A stretch of 64,000 nt of DNA from Rhodopirellula bahusiensis (GTDB lineage: Bacteria > Planctomycetota > Planctomycetia > Pirellulales > Pirellulaceae), in NCBI RefSeq assembly GCF_002727185.1, contig NZ_NIZW01000003.1, positions 217,501 through 281,500 on the forward strand. Direction: 5' to 3'. Of the stretch, positions 1 through 9,071 are shown in pieces (within the stretch, counting starts at the first letter, position 1; each line of letters opens with the position of its first letter). A program made the translations under genes and the position numbers. Under the pieces are notes generated by a model. The model did no database searches. It had not been told where the DNA came from and saw only the letters and a list, made by a program, of their open reading frames with translations.

Positions 1-63
1 TTGTTCGTATTGCATATTGGTTTCCTTGCAGCGTGGAATGGATCGGTTCAATTAGACAGGCTG

Positions 64-618
64 TCATTCGTCTCCGATCAGGCGCTTGGATAGAAAAAGC
101 GTTTCGCCAAGCTCCGAATTCAACTCGGTTCCGGCGAATCCGTTCTTCGAGTACAGCGAACGTGCGGGTCGATTGCCGCGATAGACTTCGAGGGTCACTT
201 TGCAGCAGTTTCTTTCGTTTGCCAGATCGGTGATTGCCTGCATCAGCATCGAGCCAACTCCTTTTCCCCGATGCGGTGCGCTGACCATAACATCGTGCAC
301 ATTCAAAACGGGAGCGGCGGCAAAGGTGGAGAAGACTTCAAAGCAGTTTGCCAATCCAATCGCTTCGCTCCGGTGATCGGGATGATTGATCATCGCGAAA
401 AGTGAGACCGCATTGGGTCTCTGAGCCAATTCAGTGGCAACACGTTGTTGAGCCCGTTTGCTCAATCCGGGGCTTCCGATAGCTGGATCGTTTGCGTATT
501 CCGAAAGCAATCTCAGCAAAGATTGGCGATGGGGTTCGTGCGTGTAGTCGACTCGAAGGATTTCGATGTCCATTTCGGATTGCTCTGAGTCGGTAGTGGA
601 TTGTGTTTCCATCGACAT
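64..618 (-). CDS. GNAT family N-acetyltransferase
   Basis: A 184-residue protein of the GNAT fold, which transfers an acetyl group from acetyl-CoA to an amine; the substrate cannot be told. The acetyl-CoA pyrophosphate-binding signature is visible as VSAPHRGKGVGSMLM in the middle of the protein (R/Q-x-x-G-x-G type), followed by the typical LEVYRGNRPARSLYSKNGF segment in which a C-terminal helix and a YxxxGF turn close the cofactor site. The first 15 or so residues are polar and acidic and may be a linker. The gene lies 42 bases downstream of the TauE-like gene on the same strand, so the two may be cotranscribed. The start at 618 is the first ATG; one two codons later is equally possible. Family is secure, specificity unknown. 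Confidence 0.85.
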   Translation of the reverse strand: MSMETQSTTDSEQSEMDIEILRVDYTHEPHRQSLLRLLSEYANDPAIGSPGLSKRAQQRVATELAQRPNAVSLFAMINHPDHRSEAIGLANCFEVFSTFAAAPVLNVHDVMVSAPHRGKGVGSMLMQAITDLANERNCCKVTLEVYRGNRPARSLYSKNGFAGTELNSELGETLFLSKRLIGDE

Positions 619-660
619 AAGGCAGCGGATTCCGGAGGAACGCGGTTGAAATCGTTCGGA

Positions 661-1410
661 TCAAAACCAACCCATCAGTCGCACGGCGGCAATGGCCGTG
701 AATCCCAGAAGAATGGCGTTGAACCAGGTTTGAGAAACTCGTGTGACGAGCCATTTTCCTGACAGCATTCCAATCGGAATCATCGGTGCCAGTGCAGCTC
801 CGACTAACAATGTATCGGGTGAGATGAGCCCAAGGTTGTAGCTCAAGGGGAGCTTCAGAACGTTTAAAACCAAGAACAGCCAAGCGCTCGTTCCAATCAG
901 CTCCCACTTTGGCAGGCTGACAGCGATCAGGTAGAGCGCTACCACGGGCCCCGCCGCATTGGCCAACATCGTTGTTAGACCTGCGAGCAACCCGAGGAAT
1001 ACCGAGAACCAGACTTGATGCGGAAATTTCTCGAATATCTTTGGCCTGAGTAGCCGTGCGGCTTGGACCGCGGTCAGCGCCAGGATGATTCCGCCGACAA
1101 GTGTCTTGAAGTATTCAGGATTCAGCCGGTCCATCATTGCCCAGCCGATCAAGATGCCCACCAACGTGGGTGGAAGCAATCGTCGGACATGTGACCAATC
1201 CGCTTTCCGCCCGAAGAATCCGATGGCGCATAGATCGCCAACCACTAGCATCGGAAGCAGGACACCGGTCGATTCCAAAGCTCCAAACACAAAGGCAAAT
1301 AGCACGACATGCAGCATGCTGATGCCTGGGAAGCCAGATTTTGAAAACCCAATGCCGGTCGCTCCCACTGCCAACAGTGCGATTTGATCGGGAGTGAGGG
1401 ATGAAAGCAT
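661..1410 (-). CDS. Sulfite exporter TauE/SafE family membrane protein
   Basis: A 249-residue, very hydrophobic protein with about eight predicted membrane segments. The N-terminal GATGIGFSKSGFPGISML segment and the second-half repeat GLLAGLTTMLANAAGPVVALYL are characteristic of the TauE/SafE (DUF81) family, whose members move sulfite, sulfoacetate or other organosulfur anions across the inner membrane. Length is normal for the family. It is the first gene of a probable two-gene unit with the acetyltransferase and is divergent from the ceramidase-like gene, with about 140 bases between the two starts. No neighbour indicates the substrate. The family call is firm; the transported compound is not known. 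Confidence 0.88.
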   Translation of the reverse strand: MLSSLTPDQIALLAVGATGIGFSKSGFPGISMLHVVLFAFVFGALESTGVLLPMLVVGDLCAIGFFGRKADWSHVRRLLPPTLVGILIGWAMMDRLNPEYFKTLVGGIILALTAVQAARLLRPKIFEKFPHQVWFSVFLGLLAGLTTMLANAAGPVVALYLIAVSLPKWELIGTSAWLFLVLNVLKLPLSYNLGLISPDTLLVGAALAPMIPIGMLSGKWLVTRVSQTWFNAILLGFTAIAAVRLMGWF

Positions 1411-1550
1411 TGAATTTTGTGTGAATCGAAGGTGCTGAGAGCCGGTGGGCAGGATTGGGAGTATCTACAATATGCACGGGTTCACGAACCCCACCCCACC
1501 AACCGACTCCGGTCCCCTCCCCAATGCCCGCCTCTCAAACTGGAAGAACC

Positions 1551-3167
1551 ATGGCTCGTTCCTTGGATGTTTCCGCTCGCCTGATCAGTTTCTTCGGCGT
1601 CTGGCTGATTGGCTGCCTGATTTTGTTTGGCTCTTGGGGGGCAATCGCGAACGCGGAGGAGAGCGAGGCGAAGCATCCGGAGGCAGGATCGACTGCTATC
1701 CCGGATTTATTGATTGGTAGCGCCCAACAAGACATCACTCCGCCAACGGGATTTCCGATGTCGGGTTACTTTCACGAGCGGTTGGCGACCGAAACAAGTG
1801 ATCCGCTCTTTGCAAAAGCGATGGTGATAGAGCAGGGCGACACAACCGTGGTTTGGGTGGTGTGCGATTTGGTTGGGGTCACTCGCGACTTGTACGAAGT
1901 GGTGTCGCGAAAATCGGAATCTTTGCATGGGATCCCAGCCGAAAACCACATTTTGTCGGCGACGCATTCTCACACCGCCCCCGATTACAAAGCTCATTTG
2001 GTTCGACATCTTCGCGGAGAACTGGAAACCGACGAAAGTGAGAGCCAGGATTCTCCGTACGCAACGAAGTTGGTTGACGGAATCGTCGGAGCAATCGGTG
2101 AAGCGATCTCGAACAAACGTTCCTCGAAAATCGTGGCCGGCAATGCAACCCAGACGGTGCCGGTTTCATTCAATCGACGATCGGTCATGAAAGATGGCAG
2201 CATTCGGACTTGGCAAGGTGAGTCCAATTCAGATCGACTTCACGCGGCTGGTCCGATCGATGATCAATTGGGCTTGGTTGCAGTGGTCGATTCAAAAAGT
2301 GGTCGACCGTTCACGATTTGCAGCAGCTATGCACTGCATTTGGACACTGTCGGGGGGACTCGATGGAGTGCCGATTATCCCGCTTTGATGCAGCGAGCTG
2401 TGGCTGAAAATTTCGGCGAGGATGTGCTGTCGATCTTTGGCGCCGGCACTTGTGGCGACATCAACCACTCCGACCCGTCTCGCAAAGAACGCAATTCGTG
2501 CGAATTCATCGGGCATGCGTTGGGAGAAACTTTGGTGGAAGAGGTCCGCTCGATGTTGTCGAAATCAATAGAGACATCGTCGGAACCATCACCGCAACTA
2601 AAATATCGCCATGCTGTGGTGCCGTTGCCGCTGCAGACATTGACGAAACAGAAGATCGCTCGAGCCAAGGCTTTGGTTCCTCGTGCGCGCGAGGGCGAAA
2701 AGATTGATTTCGAAGATCTCGTGGCTGCGAATCGTGACGTTCAATTGGATCGGCTTCGAAACGACCCCTCGTGGATTGATGACGACGATCCTGCGAATGT
2801 TTCACCGATGATCGCATGGCAGGGGATCGGTGATCGTTTGCCCGTCGAAGTTTCCACGATCACGTTGGGCGATGAGTTGGCGATGGTTTTCCTGCCCGGG
2901 GAGGTCTTTGTTGACTTGGGTTTGGCGATCAAACGACACTCACCATTCAAAACGACGCTGGTGATTGAATTGTCCAACTGTGTCGAAACCGCTTATCTGC
3001 CGACGCACGCAGCGTATGCGCAAGGCAGTTACGAGGTCATCAATTCCCGAACGAAACCCGGATCGGGTGAGAAGTTGGTTGCCGCAGCACTCTCTTTGTT
3101 GCGAAGTGCGGCTGCCGACGATGCTCCTGCAAAATACGAAACACTTTCTGAACTGACTGCCCGATGA
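1551..3167 (+). CDS. Secreted neutral/alkaline ceramidase-like hydrolase
   Basis: A 538-residue protein with the N-terminal domain of neutral/alkaline non-lysosomal ceramidases. The pattern starts with IGSAQQDITPPTGFPMSGY and includes a histidine-rich metal-site motif SATHSHTAPDY, which corresponds to the zinc-binding THTHxGPG segment of the family. The frame is open upstream of 1551, but ATG 1551 is preferred: GGAAG lies five bases upstream and the protein then begins MARSLDVSARLISFFGVWLI, a clean signal peptide. Many planctomycete proteins carry this domain without proven ceramidase activity, so the substrate may be another amide or ester. The stop codon overlaps the start of the haem protein downstream (ATGA), which points to translational coupling and a shared role outside the cytoplasm. 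Confidence 0.85.
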   Translation: MARSLDVSARLISFFGVWLIGCLILFGSWGAIANAEESEAKHPEAGSTAIPDLLIGSAQQDITPPTGFPMSGYFHERLATETSDPLFAKAMVIEQGDTTVVWVVCDLVGVTRDLYEVVSRKSESLHGIPAENHILSATHSHTAPDYKAHLVRHLRGELETDESESQDSPYATKLVDGIVGAIGEAISNKRSSKIVAGNATQTVPVSFNRRSVMKDGSIRTWQGESNSDRLHAAGPIDDQLGLVAVVDSKSGRPFTICSSYALHLDTVGGTRWSADYPALMQRAVAENFGEDVLSIFGAGTCGDINHSDPSRKERNSCEFIGHALGETLVEEVRSMLSKSIETSSEPSPQLKYRHAVVPLPLQTLTKQKIARAKALVPRAREGEKIDFEDLVAANRDVQLDRLRNDPSWIDDDDPANVSPMIAWQGIGDRLPVEVSTITLGDELAMVFLPGEVFVDLGLAIKRHSPFKTTLVIELSNCVETAYLPTHAAYAQGSYEVINSRTKPGSGEKLVAAALSLLRSAAADDAPAKYETLSELTAR

Positions 3168-6100
3168 TTCTTACTTTGAAGACTTTCCTCATGCGAATGC
3201 ATCTGCCGGTGCCGAATTTTCTGGCCGGACTGTTTGTTGTTTTTTGGTGCGTTGCGGGAGTGGCTTTCGTCTCGGCACAAGAACCCGCTGCCGATGATCC
3301 TGATCTGGAACTGCAAGGCGAGTACGTCGCGGAAGAAACTGGCGTCCAAGTCATCGCAATCGGGGACGGCGAGTTTGACGTTGTGATCTACGAAGGCGGC
3401 TTGCCTGGAGCTGGTGCAAAACCTTCGCCTCGAAAAATTGAGGCGGATGAAGATGTGCTTTTGGGTCTGTTCGATTCGATGAATCTGCGACGGGTCGAAC
3501 GCGTCAGCAGCACGATGGGCCGGACCGCTCCCGCGAAAGCCACGGTGCTGTTCGATGGGACCAAAGATTCGGCGGAAGCGAACTGGGAAAACGGTCGCGT
3601 CAGTCCCGAAGGTTGGTTAATGCAGGGGACAACGAGCAAGCCGAAATTCCAAGACTTCACCCTGCACCTGGAGTTTCGGACGCCGTTCATGCCCAAGGCA
3701 ACGGGCCAAAAGCGTGGCAACAGCGGTGTTTATCACCAAGGCCGCTACGAAACTCAGGTGTTGGATTCGTTTGGATTGGAAGGGCTCGATAACGAATGCG
3801 GTGCGATTTACACCGTCAGTGCTCCCGCGGTCAACGTTTGCTATCCGCCAATGCAGTGGCAGACCTACGATGTCGATTTCACGGCGGCGCGATTCGATGA
3901 CGCAGGGAAGAAGGTCACTGATGCTCGAATGACCGTTCGTTTGAACGGAGTCATTGTTCAGAACAATGTTGTTGTGCCGAATGCGACTCGGGGCGCGAAA
4001 TTGAAAGAGGGGCCCGAGCCGGGACCCATCTATTTGCAAGATCACGGGAACCAGGTTCGATACCGAAACATTTGGGTTTTGCCACGAGACGCGGAACGCG
4101 AAGCCAAACGTCCAATCGTTTCGGGCTTCGAACGTTTTGCTGGCACCAATGCATTGTCGTTGGCTGATGCGGGTGATGTGTTGATTGACAATTTGGCCTG
4201 CGGGTCTTGCCACGCAGCAGGAACATCGATGTTGCCTTCGCAGAGCGGTCCCGATTTGTCGCAGGTGTTCGGGCGAGTTCGCGCTGACGCCATCGTTGAC
4301 ATGATCGCAGATCCTCATGCCACCAAACGTGGCACAACAATGCCCGACCCATGGCCAGGAATGGAGGCGGCCGAACGACGGGAACGCGCGAAAGAAATCG
4401 CGAGCTATCTGCATTCGATCAACGATCAACCACTTGAAGATCGAATCGTCAGTGACAAGCTCGCTGATCGCGGCGAAAAGCTTTATCAAAAAGTGGGGTG
4501 TGCAGCCTGTCACTCGGCCGATCCCGCCAGTCCCAGTCCGATGTCGGTTCCGCTGGGCAAGCCACATCGGAAATACACGTTGCCGTCTCTGACGAAGTTC
4601 TTGAAAACGTGCAACCAACTTCGTCCGGGCTTGCGAATGCCAGCGATGGTCGGCACCGACGAAGAGATCATGGCGGTCGCGGCTTACCTGACTCGTGAGG
4701 TCACTGTGGGCGAAACCGCGGATGCATTCACTCGAACGGTTTACCACGGTTCATGGGATCAACTGCCAACGTTTGATTCGTTGGAACCAGTCTCCGAAGA
4801 TCGAGTCAGCGGTCTGAAGTTCGATGACCTGAAACGAAGAAACAATTTCGCGATCGTTTACGAAACCGATTTGCATGTGAACTCGGACACCAAGTTGACT
4901 TTCTACTTGGCCAGCGACGACGGCAGTGCGCTCGAAATCGACGGCCATCGATTGGAGAACGATGGGATTCATCCTCACAAAACGGTCGAAGCCGAATACG
5001 AGTTGAAGGCTGGAGTCTATCCAGTTCGCGTGGAGTACTTTGATGGTGGAGGACAAACTTCGCTGAGCTTGGAAGTGGAAAGCGATTCCTTTGCTCGCGA
5101 TGACATTGCCTATTGGGTCAGCAACACCGTCGGTGGAAAGCCGCTGGATTTGTTGCCAAGCGAATTTGTGGCGGACTCTTCTTTGATCGAAAAAGGAAGG
5201 CAGCAGTTCTATTCCGCCGGATGTGCCAATTGTCACTCGGTGGGTGAAGATAAGGCTTCCGAATTGCAATTGGTTCAAGCACCCGCGTTGGATCAGGCGA
5301 GCGAAGGGAAGGGCTGCTTGGCGGATGAAGTTTCGGCACCTGCAGTCAACTTTGCGTTGGGAGCTTCGCAGACGTCTGCGATTGAATCGGCACTGAAACG
5401 CCGACGCTCGGGACAACGCCCCAAGGTGACTGACGCTCGGCGTGTTCACATGACGATGGTGGGACTGAATTGTTATGCCTGTCACCAACGCGATGGTGTC
5501 GGCGGACCCGAGTTGTCGCGTGATGAGTCGTTTGTGTCGACGGTTCCCGAGATGGGATTGGAAGGCCGTTTGCCCCCGCAATTAACGGGTGTTGGGGACA
5601 AACTAACTCCGCAAACAATCACCGATGTCTTGAATCACGGTGCCAACCTTCGCAGCTACATGGGCACGCGAATGCCGGCGTTTGCATACGAGCCACTGCG
5701 AGACTGGCATGCTGCGGTGGGACGTTTGGACATGGACTCGACGGTTGAAGAAGCGGACACCACCGCCAGTGAATCGACGATCGTTTCCAACGGTCGCGAG
5801 CTTTGTGGGAATGACGGATTGGCGTGCATCAAGTGTCATAGTTTCGGTGGAGACACCGGGGGTGGATTGGGAGCGATTGATCTTTTGACGATGCCCAAAC
5901 GACTTCGATACGAATGGTTCCAACGCTATTTGCAAAACCCGACGCTGTATCGACCTGGCACTCGGATGCCGAACAGTTTTGTGGATGGCAAGTCCGCGAT
6001 CACCACAATTGAAGACGGGGACCCGGTCAACCAAACCGACGCGATTTGGAAGTATCTGTCGCTTGGCGACAAAGCCAAAGAACCTGTGGGGCTGAAGCAG

Positions 6101-6790
6101 GATGCGATTGTTTTGCAGCCGACCGAGCAAGCACTGCGGATCTATCGCAACTTCTTTACCGGGGTCAGTGCACGCGGAATCGGGATCGCCTTCCCAAACA
6201 AAACCAACCTGATTTGGGATGCCGAGCAAATGACGTTGGCTCGGGTTTGGAGGAATGGCTTCTTCGATGCATCGATGCACTGGCGTGGCCGAGGGCAAGG
6301 TCGCCAGGAACCTCTTGGGGATGCGGTCGCGATTCTGGAGGGGCAGTCAACGTTGGCGCAGCTTCCAAGCATCGCTGCAGTTTGGCCGGAGAAGTCGGCG
6401 AGGGCTCGTGACTTCCGTTTTGGCGGGTATCAATTGAGTGGCGGCGAAACCATCACCATTGGGTTTGCTCAAGGTGATTTGAAAGTGGAGGACACGATTT
6501 CATCGCAAACGCCGGCTGGTGAGAAACCATCGGCTCGACTGAGTCGAACGTTGACGATTTCGGTTCCTGCTGCGAATGGTAGCGAGCAGTGGGTATGGCA
6601 ACCGACCGACCAGCCCATGGAACTCGTGGAAGAATCGAAAGGCGCGCAAGTTTTCCGAGTCAGCAACCAAACGAGTTTGCAGATTCAAGGCATACGGCTT
6701 GAGAAAGTAACGGTGGATGGCAAAGCGATTTGGCGTGCTGCTTTGCCGGCCGGGGAAGCATCGACGATCCAGCAGACAATTGCTTGGTGA
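3164..6790 (+). CDS. Secreted five-haem DUF1080/PA14 fusion protein
   Basis: A 1208-residue exported protein. After a signal peptide (about residues 10-39; ATG 3191 is an alternative start) comes a DUF1080 (3-keto-disaccharide hydrolase, concanavalin-like) domain at about 125-308. Five CxxCH haem-c motifs follow at residues 346, 446, 687, 770 and 888. Methionines in MP contexts at about 393, 492, 837 and 935 are candidate axial ligands. A PA14-like domain sits between the second and third haems (about 525-645; YETDLHVNSDTKLTFYLASD). This architecture is typical of planctomycete carbohydrate-degradation loci, where haem domains are thought to accept electrons from sugar oxidation; that role here is inference. 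The start overlaps the upstream stop by four bases. A secreted beta-propeller gene follows 67 bases later. Confidence 0.88.
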   Translation: MILTLKTFLMRMHLPVPNFLAGLFVVFWCVAGVAFVSAQEPAADDPDLELQGEYVAEETGVQVIAIGDGEFDVVIYEGGLPGAGAKPSPRKIEADEDVLLGLFDSMNLRRVERVSSTMGRTAPAKATVLFDGTKDSAEANWENGRVSPEGWLMQGTTSKPKFQDFTLHLEFRTPFMPKATGQKRGNSGVYHQGRYETQVLDSFGLEGLDNECGAIYTVSAPAVNVCYPPMQWQTYDVDFTAARFDDAGKKVTDARMTVRLNGVIVQNNVVVPNATRGAKLKEGPEPGPIYLQDHGNQVRYRNIWVLPRDAEREAKRPIVSGFERFAGTNALSLADAGDVLIDNLACGSCHAAGTSMLPSQSGPDLSQVFGRVRADAIVDMIADPHATKRGTTMPDPWPGMEAAERRERAKEIASYLHSINDQPLEDRIVSDKLADRGEKLYQKVGCAACHSADPASPSPMSVPLGKPHRKYTLPSLTKFLKTCNQLRPGLRMPAMVGTDEEIMAVAAYLTREVTVGETADAFTRTVYHGSWDQLPTFDSLEPVSEDRVSGLKFDDLKRRNNFAIVYETDLHVNSDTKLTFYLASDDGSALEIDGHRLENDGIHPHKTVEAEYELKAGVYPVRVEYFDGGGQTSLSLEVESDSFARDDIAYWVSNTVGGKPLDLLPSEFVADSSLIEKGRQQFYSAGCANCHSVGEDKASELQLVQAPALDQASEGKGCLADEVSAPAVNFALGASQTSAIESALKRRRSGQRPKVTDARRVHMTMVGLNCYACHQRDGVGGPELSRDESFVSTVPEMGLEGRLPPQLTGVGDKLTPQTITDVLNHGANLRSYMGTRMPAFAYEPLRDWHAAVGRLDMDSTVEEADTTASESTIVSNGRELCGNDGLACIKCHSFGGDTGGGLGAIDLLTMPKRLRYEWFQRYLQNPTLYRPGTRMPNSFVDGKSAITTIEDGDPVNQTDAIWKYLSLGDKAKEPVGLKQDAIVLQPTEQALRIYRNFFTGVSARGIGIAFPNKTNLIWDAEQMTLARVWRNGFFDASMHWRGRGQGRQEPLGDAVAILEGQSTLAQLPSIAAVWPEKSARARDFRFGGYQLSGGETITIGFAQGDLKVEDTISSQTPAGEKPSARLSRTLTISVPAANGSEQWVWQPTDQPMELVEESKGAQVFRVSNQTSLQIQGIRLEKVTVDGKAIWRAALPAGEASTIQQTIAW

Positions 6791-6857
6791 TGAATCTCCG
6801 ACGCGTTGCTTTGAATTGACACTTTTGCCACCGAACTTTTAATTGACGACCTGAACG

Positions 6858-8336
6858 ATGAACTTCATGCGAATTCGATTTTTGGCCAGCTTGGTTTTGC
6901 TGTTGAGCTTTGTCTCAGCGACCCGGGCGGATCAACCGAAGGAAAACGATTACTACACGATCACGACCTTCGAAACTCCGGAGGGCGAGGTCATCGAAGC
7001 GTGCGGCTTTGAATGGATGGAAGACGGTCGATTGGCGGTGTGTTCGCGCCGTGGCGACATCTTCATGATCGAGAATCCACTCGCTGAAAAAGTGACCGCG
7101 GATCAGTTCAGCGTGTTCGCTCGCGGGCTGCATGAACCACTCAGCTTGACCGAACAAGACGGTTGGTTGATCGCGACGCAGCGTCCTGAAATCACACGTT
7201 TGAAGGACACCGATGGCGATGGTGCGGCGGACGTTTTTCAGACGCATGCCGACGGATGGGGCGTGTCGGGTGACTACCACGAATACGCGTTTGGATCGAA
7301 ACTCGATGCCAACGGTGACATGCTGATCACGTTGTGTTTGACCGGGTCGTTCAGCAGCAAAGTTCCGTTTCGGGGTTGGGCGATGAAGGTCACTTCGGAC
7401 GGCCAAACCATTCCGTATTCCAGCGGCGTGCGCTCGCCCGGTGGGATGGGGACCGATTCGAACGGCAATGTTTTCTACACCGACAACCAAGGCCCTTGGA
7501 ACGGAACGTGTGGTCTAAAAGTGCTGCGGGAAGGCAAGTTCATGGGCCATCCCGGTGGTTGGGATTGGTATGACGATGCACCGAACATGGGCAAGCGTCC
7601 TCAAGAGCCTGAAAGCGGCAGTCGCATTTTGACCGAAGCGGCCAAGATCCCAGAACTGGTCCCGACGGTGGTCATGTTCCCGTACAACAAAATGGGAAAG
7701 AGTGCGTCGGGCATCGTTTGCGATCAGTCAGGCGGCAAATTCGGTCCGTTCGAAAACCAATTGTTCGTGAGCGATCAGTCGCAGAGCACGGTCATGCGAG
7801 TCGACCTGGAAGAAGTCGATGGCGTCTGGCAGGGCGTTTGTTTTCCTTTCCGACGAGGGTTTGCCTCAGGAAATGTCGGGATGGAGATGGCTCCCAACGG
7901 ATCGATGTTTGTTGGCGGGACCAACCGTGGTTGGGGATCAACCGGGCCGCGACCATTCGCGGTCGAACGGATGGATTGGACTGGGAAAGTCCCGTTTGAA
8001 ATCAAACACATGAAGTCAACGGCAGATGGTTTCGATCTGGAATTCACTCAGCCTGTTGATGCGGCAACGGCGACCGATTTGGCTGGCTATGAGATCGAGA
8101 CTTACACGTATGAGTACCGTTCGCAGTACGGCAGTCCAGAGGTGGATCCGACCAAACCCACGATCACATCGGCAACTGTTTTGGAGGACGGAATGCACGT
8201 GCGATTGGTGATCGACGGATTGCAACTCGGTCATGTTCACGAGCTTCATTCCAATGGAGTCCGCAACCAAGACGGCAACCCGCTCTTGCACCCTCAGGCG
8301 TACTACACCCTGAATAAGATCAACGAGGCCAACTGA
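6858..8336 (+). CDS. Secreted beta-propeller protein, sorbosone-dehydrogenase-like
   Basis: A 492-residue exported protein with a signal peptide ([19 protein letters not shown], cleavage near TRADQ). The body shows propeller-type repeats with short aspartate/glycine-rich loops, for example [20 protein letters not shown] and [16 protein letters not shown], as seen in the planctomycete PVC-type relatives of sugar/sorbosone dehydrogenases. No CxxCH motif is present, so it does not carry its own haem c. The last 110 residues (from about [14 protein letters not shown]) look like an Ig-like domain that in this group often follows the propeller. The position directly behind the five-haem DUF1080 protein suggests a cooperating pair in extracytoplasmic carbohydrate oxidation; this is inference. 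Catalytic activity cannot be claimed from the sequence. Confidence 0.75.
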   Translation: MNFMRIRFLASLVLLLSFVSATRADQPKENDYYTITTFETPEGEVIEACGFEWMEDGRLAVCSRRGDIFMIENPLAEKVTADQFSVFARGLHEPLSLTEQDGWLIATQRPEITRLKDTDGDGAADVFQTHADGWGVSGDYHEYAFGSKLDANGDMLITLCLTGSFSSKVPFRGWAMKVTSDGQTIPYSSGVRSPGGMGTDSNGNVFYTDNQGPWNGTCGLKVLREGKFMGHPGGWDWYDDAPNMGKRPQEPESGSRILTEAAKIPELVPTVVMFPYNKMGKSASGIVCDQSGGKFGPFENQLFVSDQSQSTVMRVDLEEVDGVWQGVCFPFRRGFASGNVGMEMAPNGSMFVGGTNRGWGSTGPRPFAVERMDWTGKVPFEIKHMKSTADGFDLEFTQPVDAATATDLAGYEIETYTYEYRSQYGSPEVDPTKPTITSATVLEDGMHVRLVIDGLQLGHVHELHSNGVRNQDGNPLLHPQAYYTLNKINEAN

Positions 8337-8361
8337 TTCAGGGCAATGACTTGCCGTTGAT

Positions 8362-8991
8362 CTATTCCGGCAGCTCCGCCATCCGTTTGCGAAGTCGGCG
8401 AAGCACTCGCGACTTCGCTTGGTAAACGCTGGCCACGGAAAGGCCCAACTTGTCTGCGACCGTTGATGCAGGTTGCTGATCGACGGTGGTGGCCCAGAAC
8501 GCTTGCCAGGTCCTGGTTTCAAATTCGGATTCGACCGATGCCATGACCTGTCGGATCAGTGGGCTTTCGATTGACGCGGGGCAAATGGTGGAATCCAGCG
8601 TGTCGGCAATTTCTTGCTCACCGATTTGATGCAATTGATCGAGCGCTTCGCTGCCTCCGATCGCTCGTCCATCAGCCTCAGCCAGTTTGTTGAGCCTTCG
8701 AAAGTGATCACGAACGCGATTGCGTGTGATCGTGGCCAACCAAGAACGAAAACTGCCTTCTTGCTTTTTTCTTTGGAAGTCGCCAATGCCTCGGGCCACG
8801 GATGCAAAGACTTCTTGCACCACATCGGGTGCATCGGATGCAGGAATTCCTGAGGTCCGACACCAGCGGTAGACGATCGGGCCGAAGGTGCCGACCAAAC
8901 GGGTCCAGCTTTCGGCATCCATCTGTTTGACGCCGGAAATCAGCATCGATGACAGGGTGGGATGTTCGTTCGAGGGCGACGTGTGGCTCAT
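8362..8991 (-). CDS. ECF-type RNA polymerase sigma factor
   Basis: A 209-residue sigma-70 family factor of the extracytoplasmic-function class. Region 2 is seen as DAPDVVQEVFASVARGIGDF followed by SFRSWLATITRNRVRDHFRR, and region 4 as STVADKLGLSVASVYQAKSRVLRRLRKRM. The reading frame is open up to 9468, but that extension runs antisense through the kinase gene; ATG at 8991 gives a normal ECF length. The gene is divergent from the Ser/Thr kinase gene with an 80-base gap. ECF factors paired with Ser/Thr kinases are an established planctomycete arrangement, in which the kinase or its zinc finger is thought to control the sigma factor. It ends 25 bases from the convergent propeller gene. Confidence 0.9.
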   Translation of the reverse strand: MSHTSPSNEHPTLSSMLISGVKQMDAESWTRLVGTFGPIVYRWCRTSGIPASDAPDVVQEVFASVARGIGDFQRKKQEGSFRSWLATITRNRVRDHFRRLNKLAEADGRAIGGSEALDQLHQIGEQEIADTLDSTICPASIESPLIRQVMASVESEFETRTWQAFWATTVDQQPASTVADKLGLSVASVYQAKSRVLRRLRKRMAELPE

Positions 8992-9071
8992 GAAAAAGAT
9001 TTTATCAGTAAATGGTGTCAGACGCCTGCGTTCATCCTGGTGCGTTACCTTAACTATCCCGGAGGACACCC

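Noticed and set aside
3617-6298. Three long minus-strand frames opposite the haem protein
   Set aside because: Antisense shadows of a gene with clear domains; no family features in their translations.
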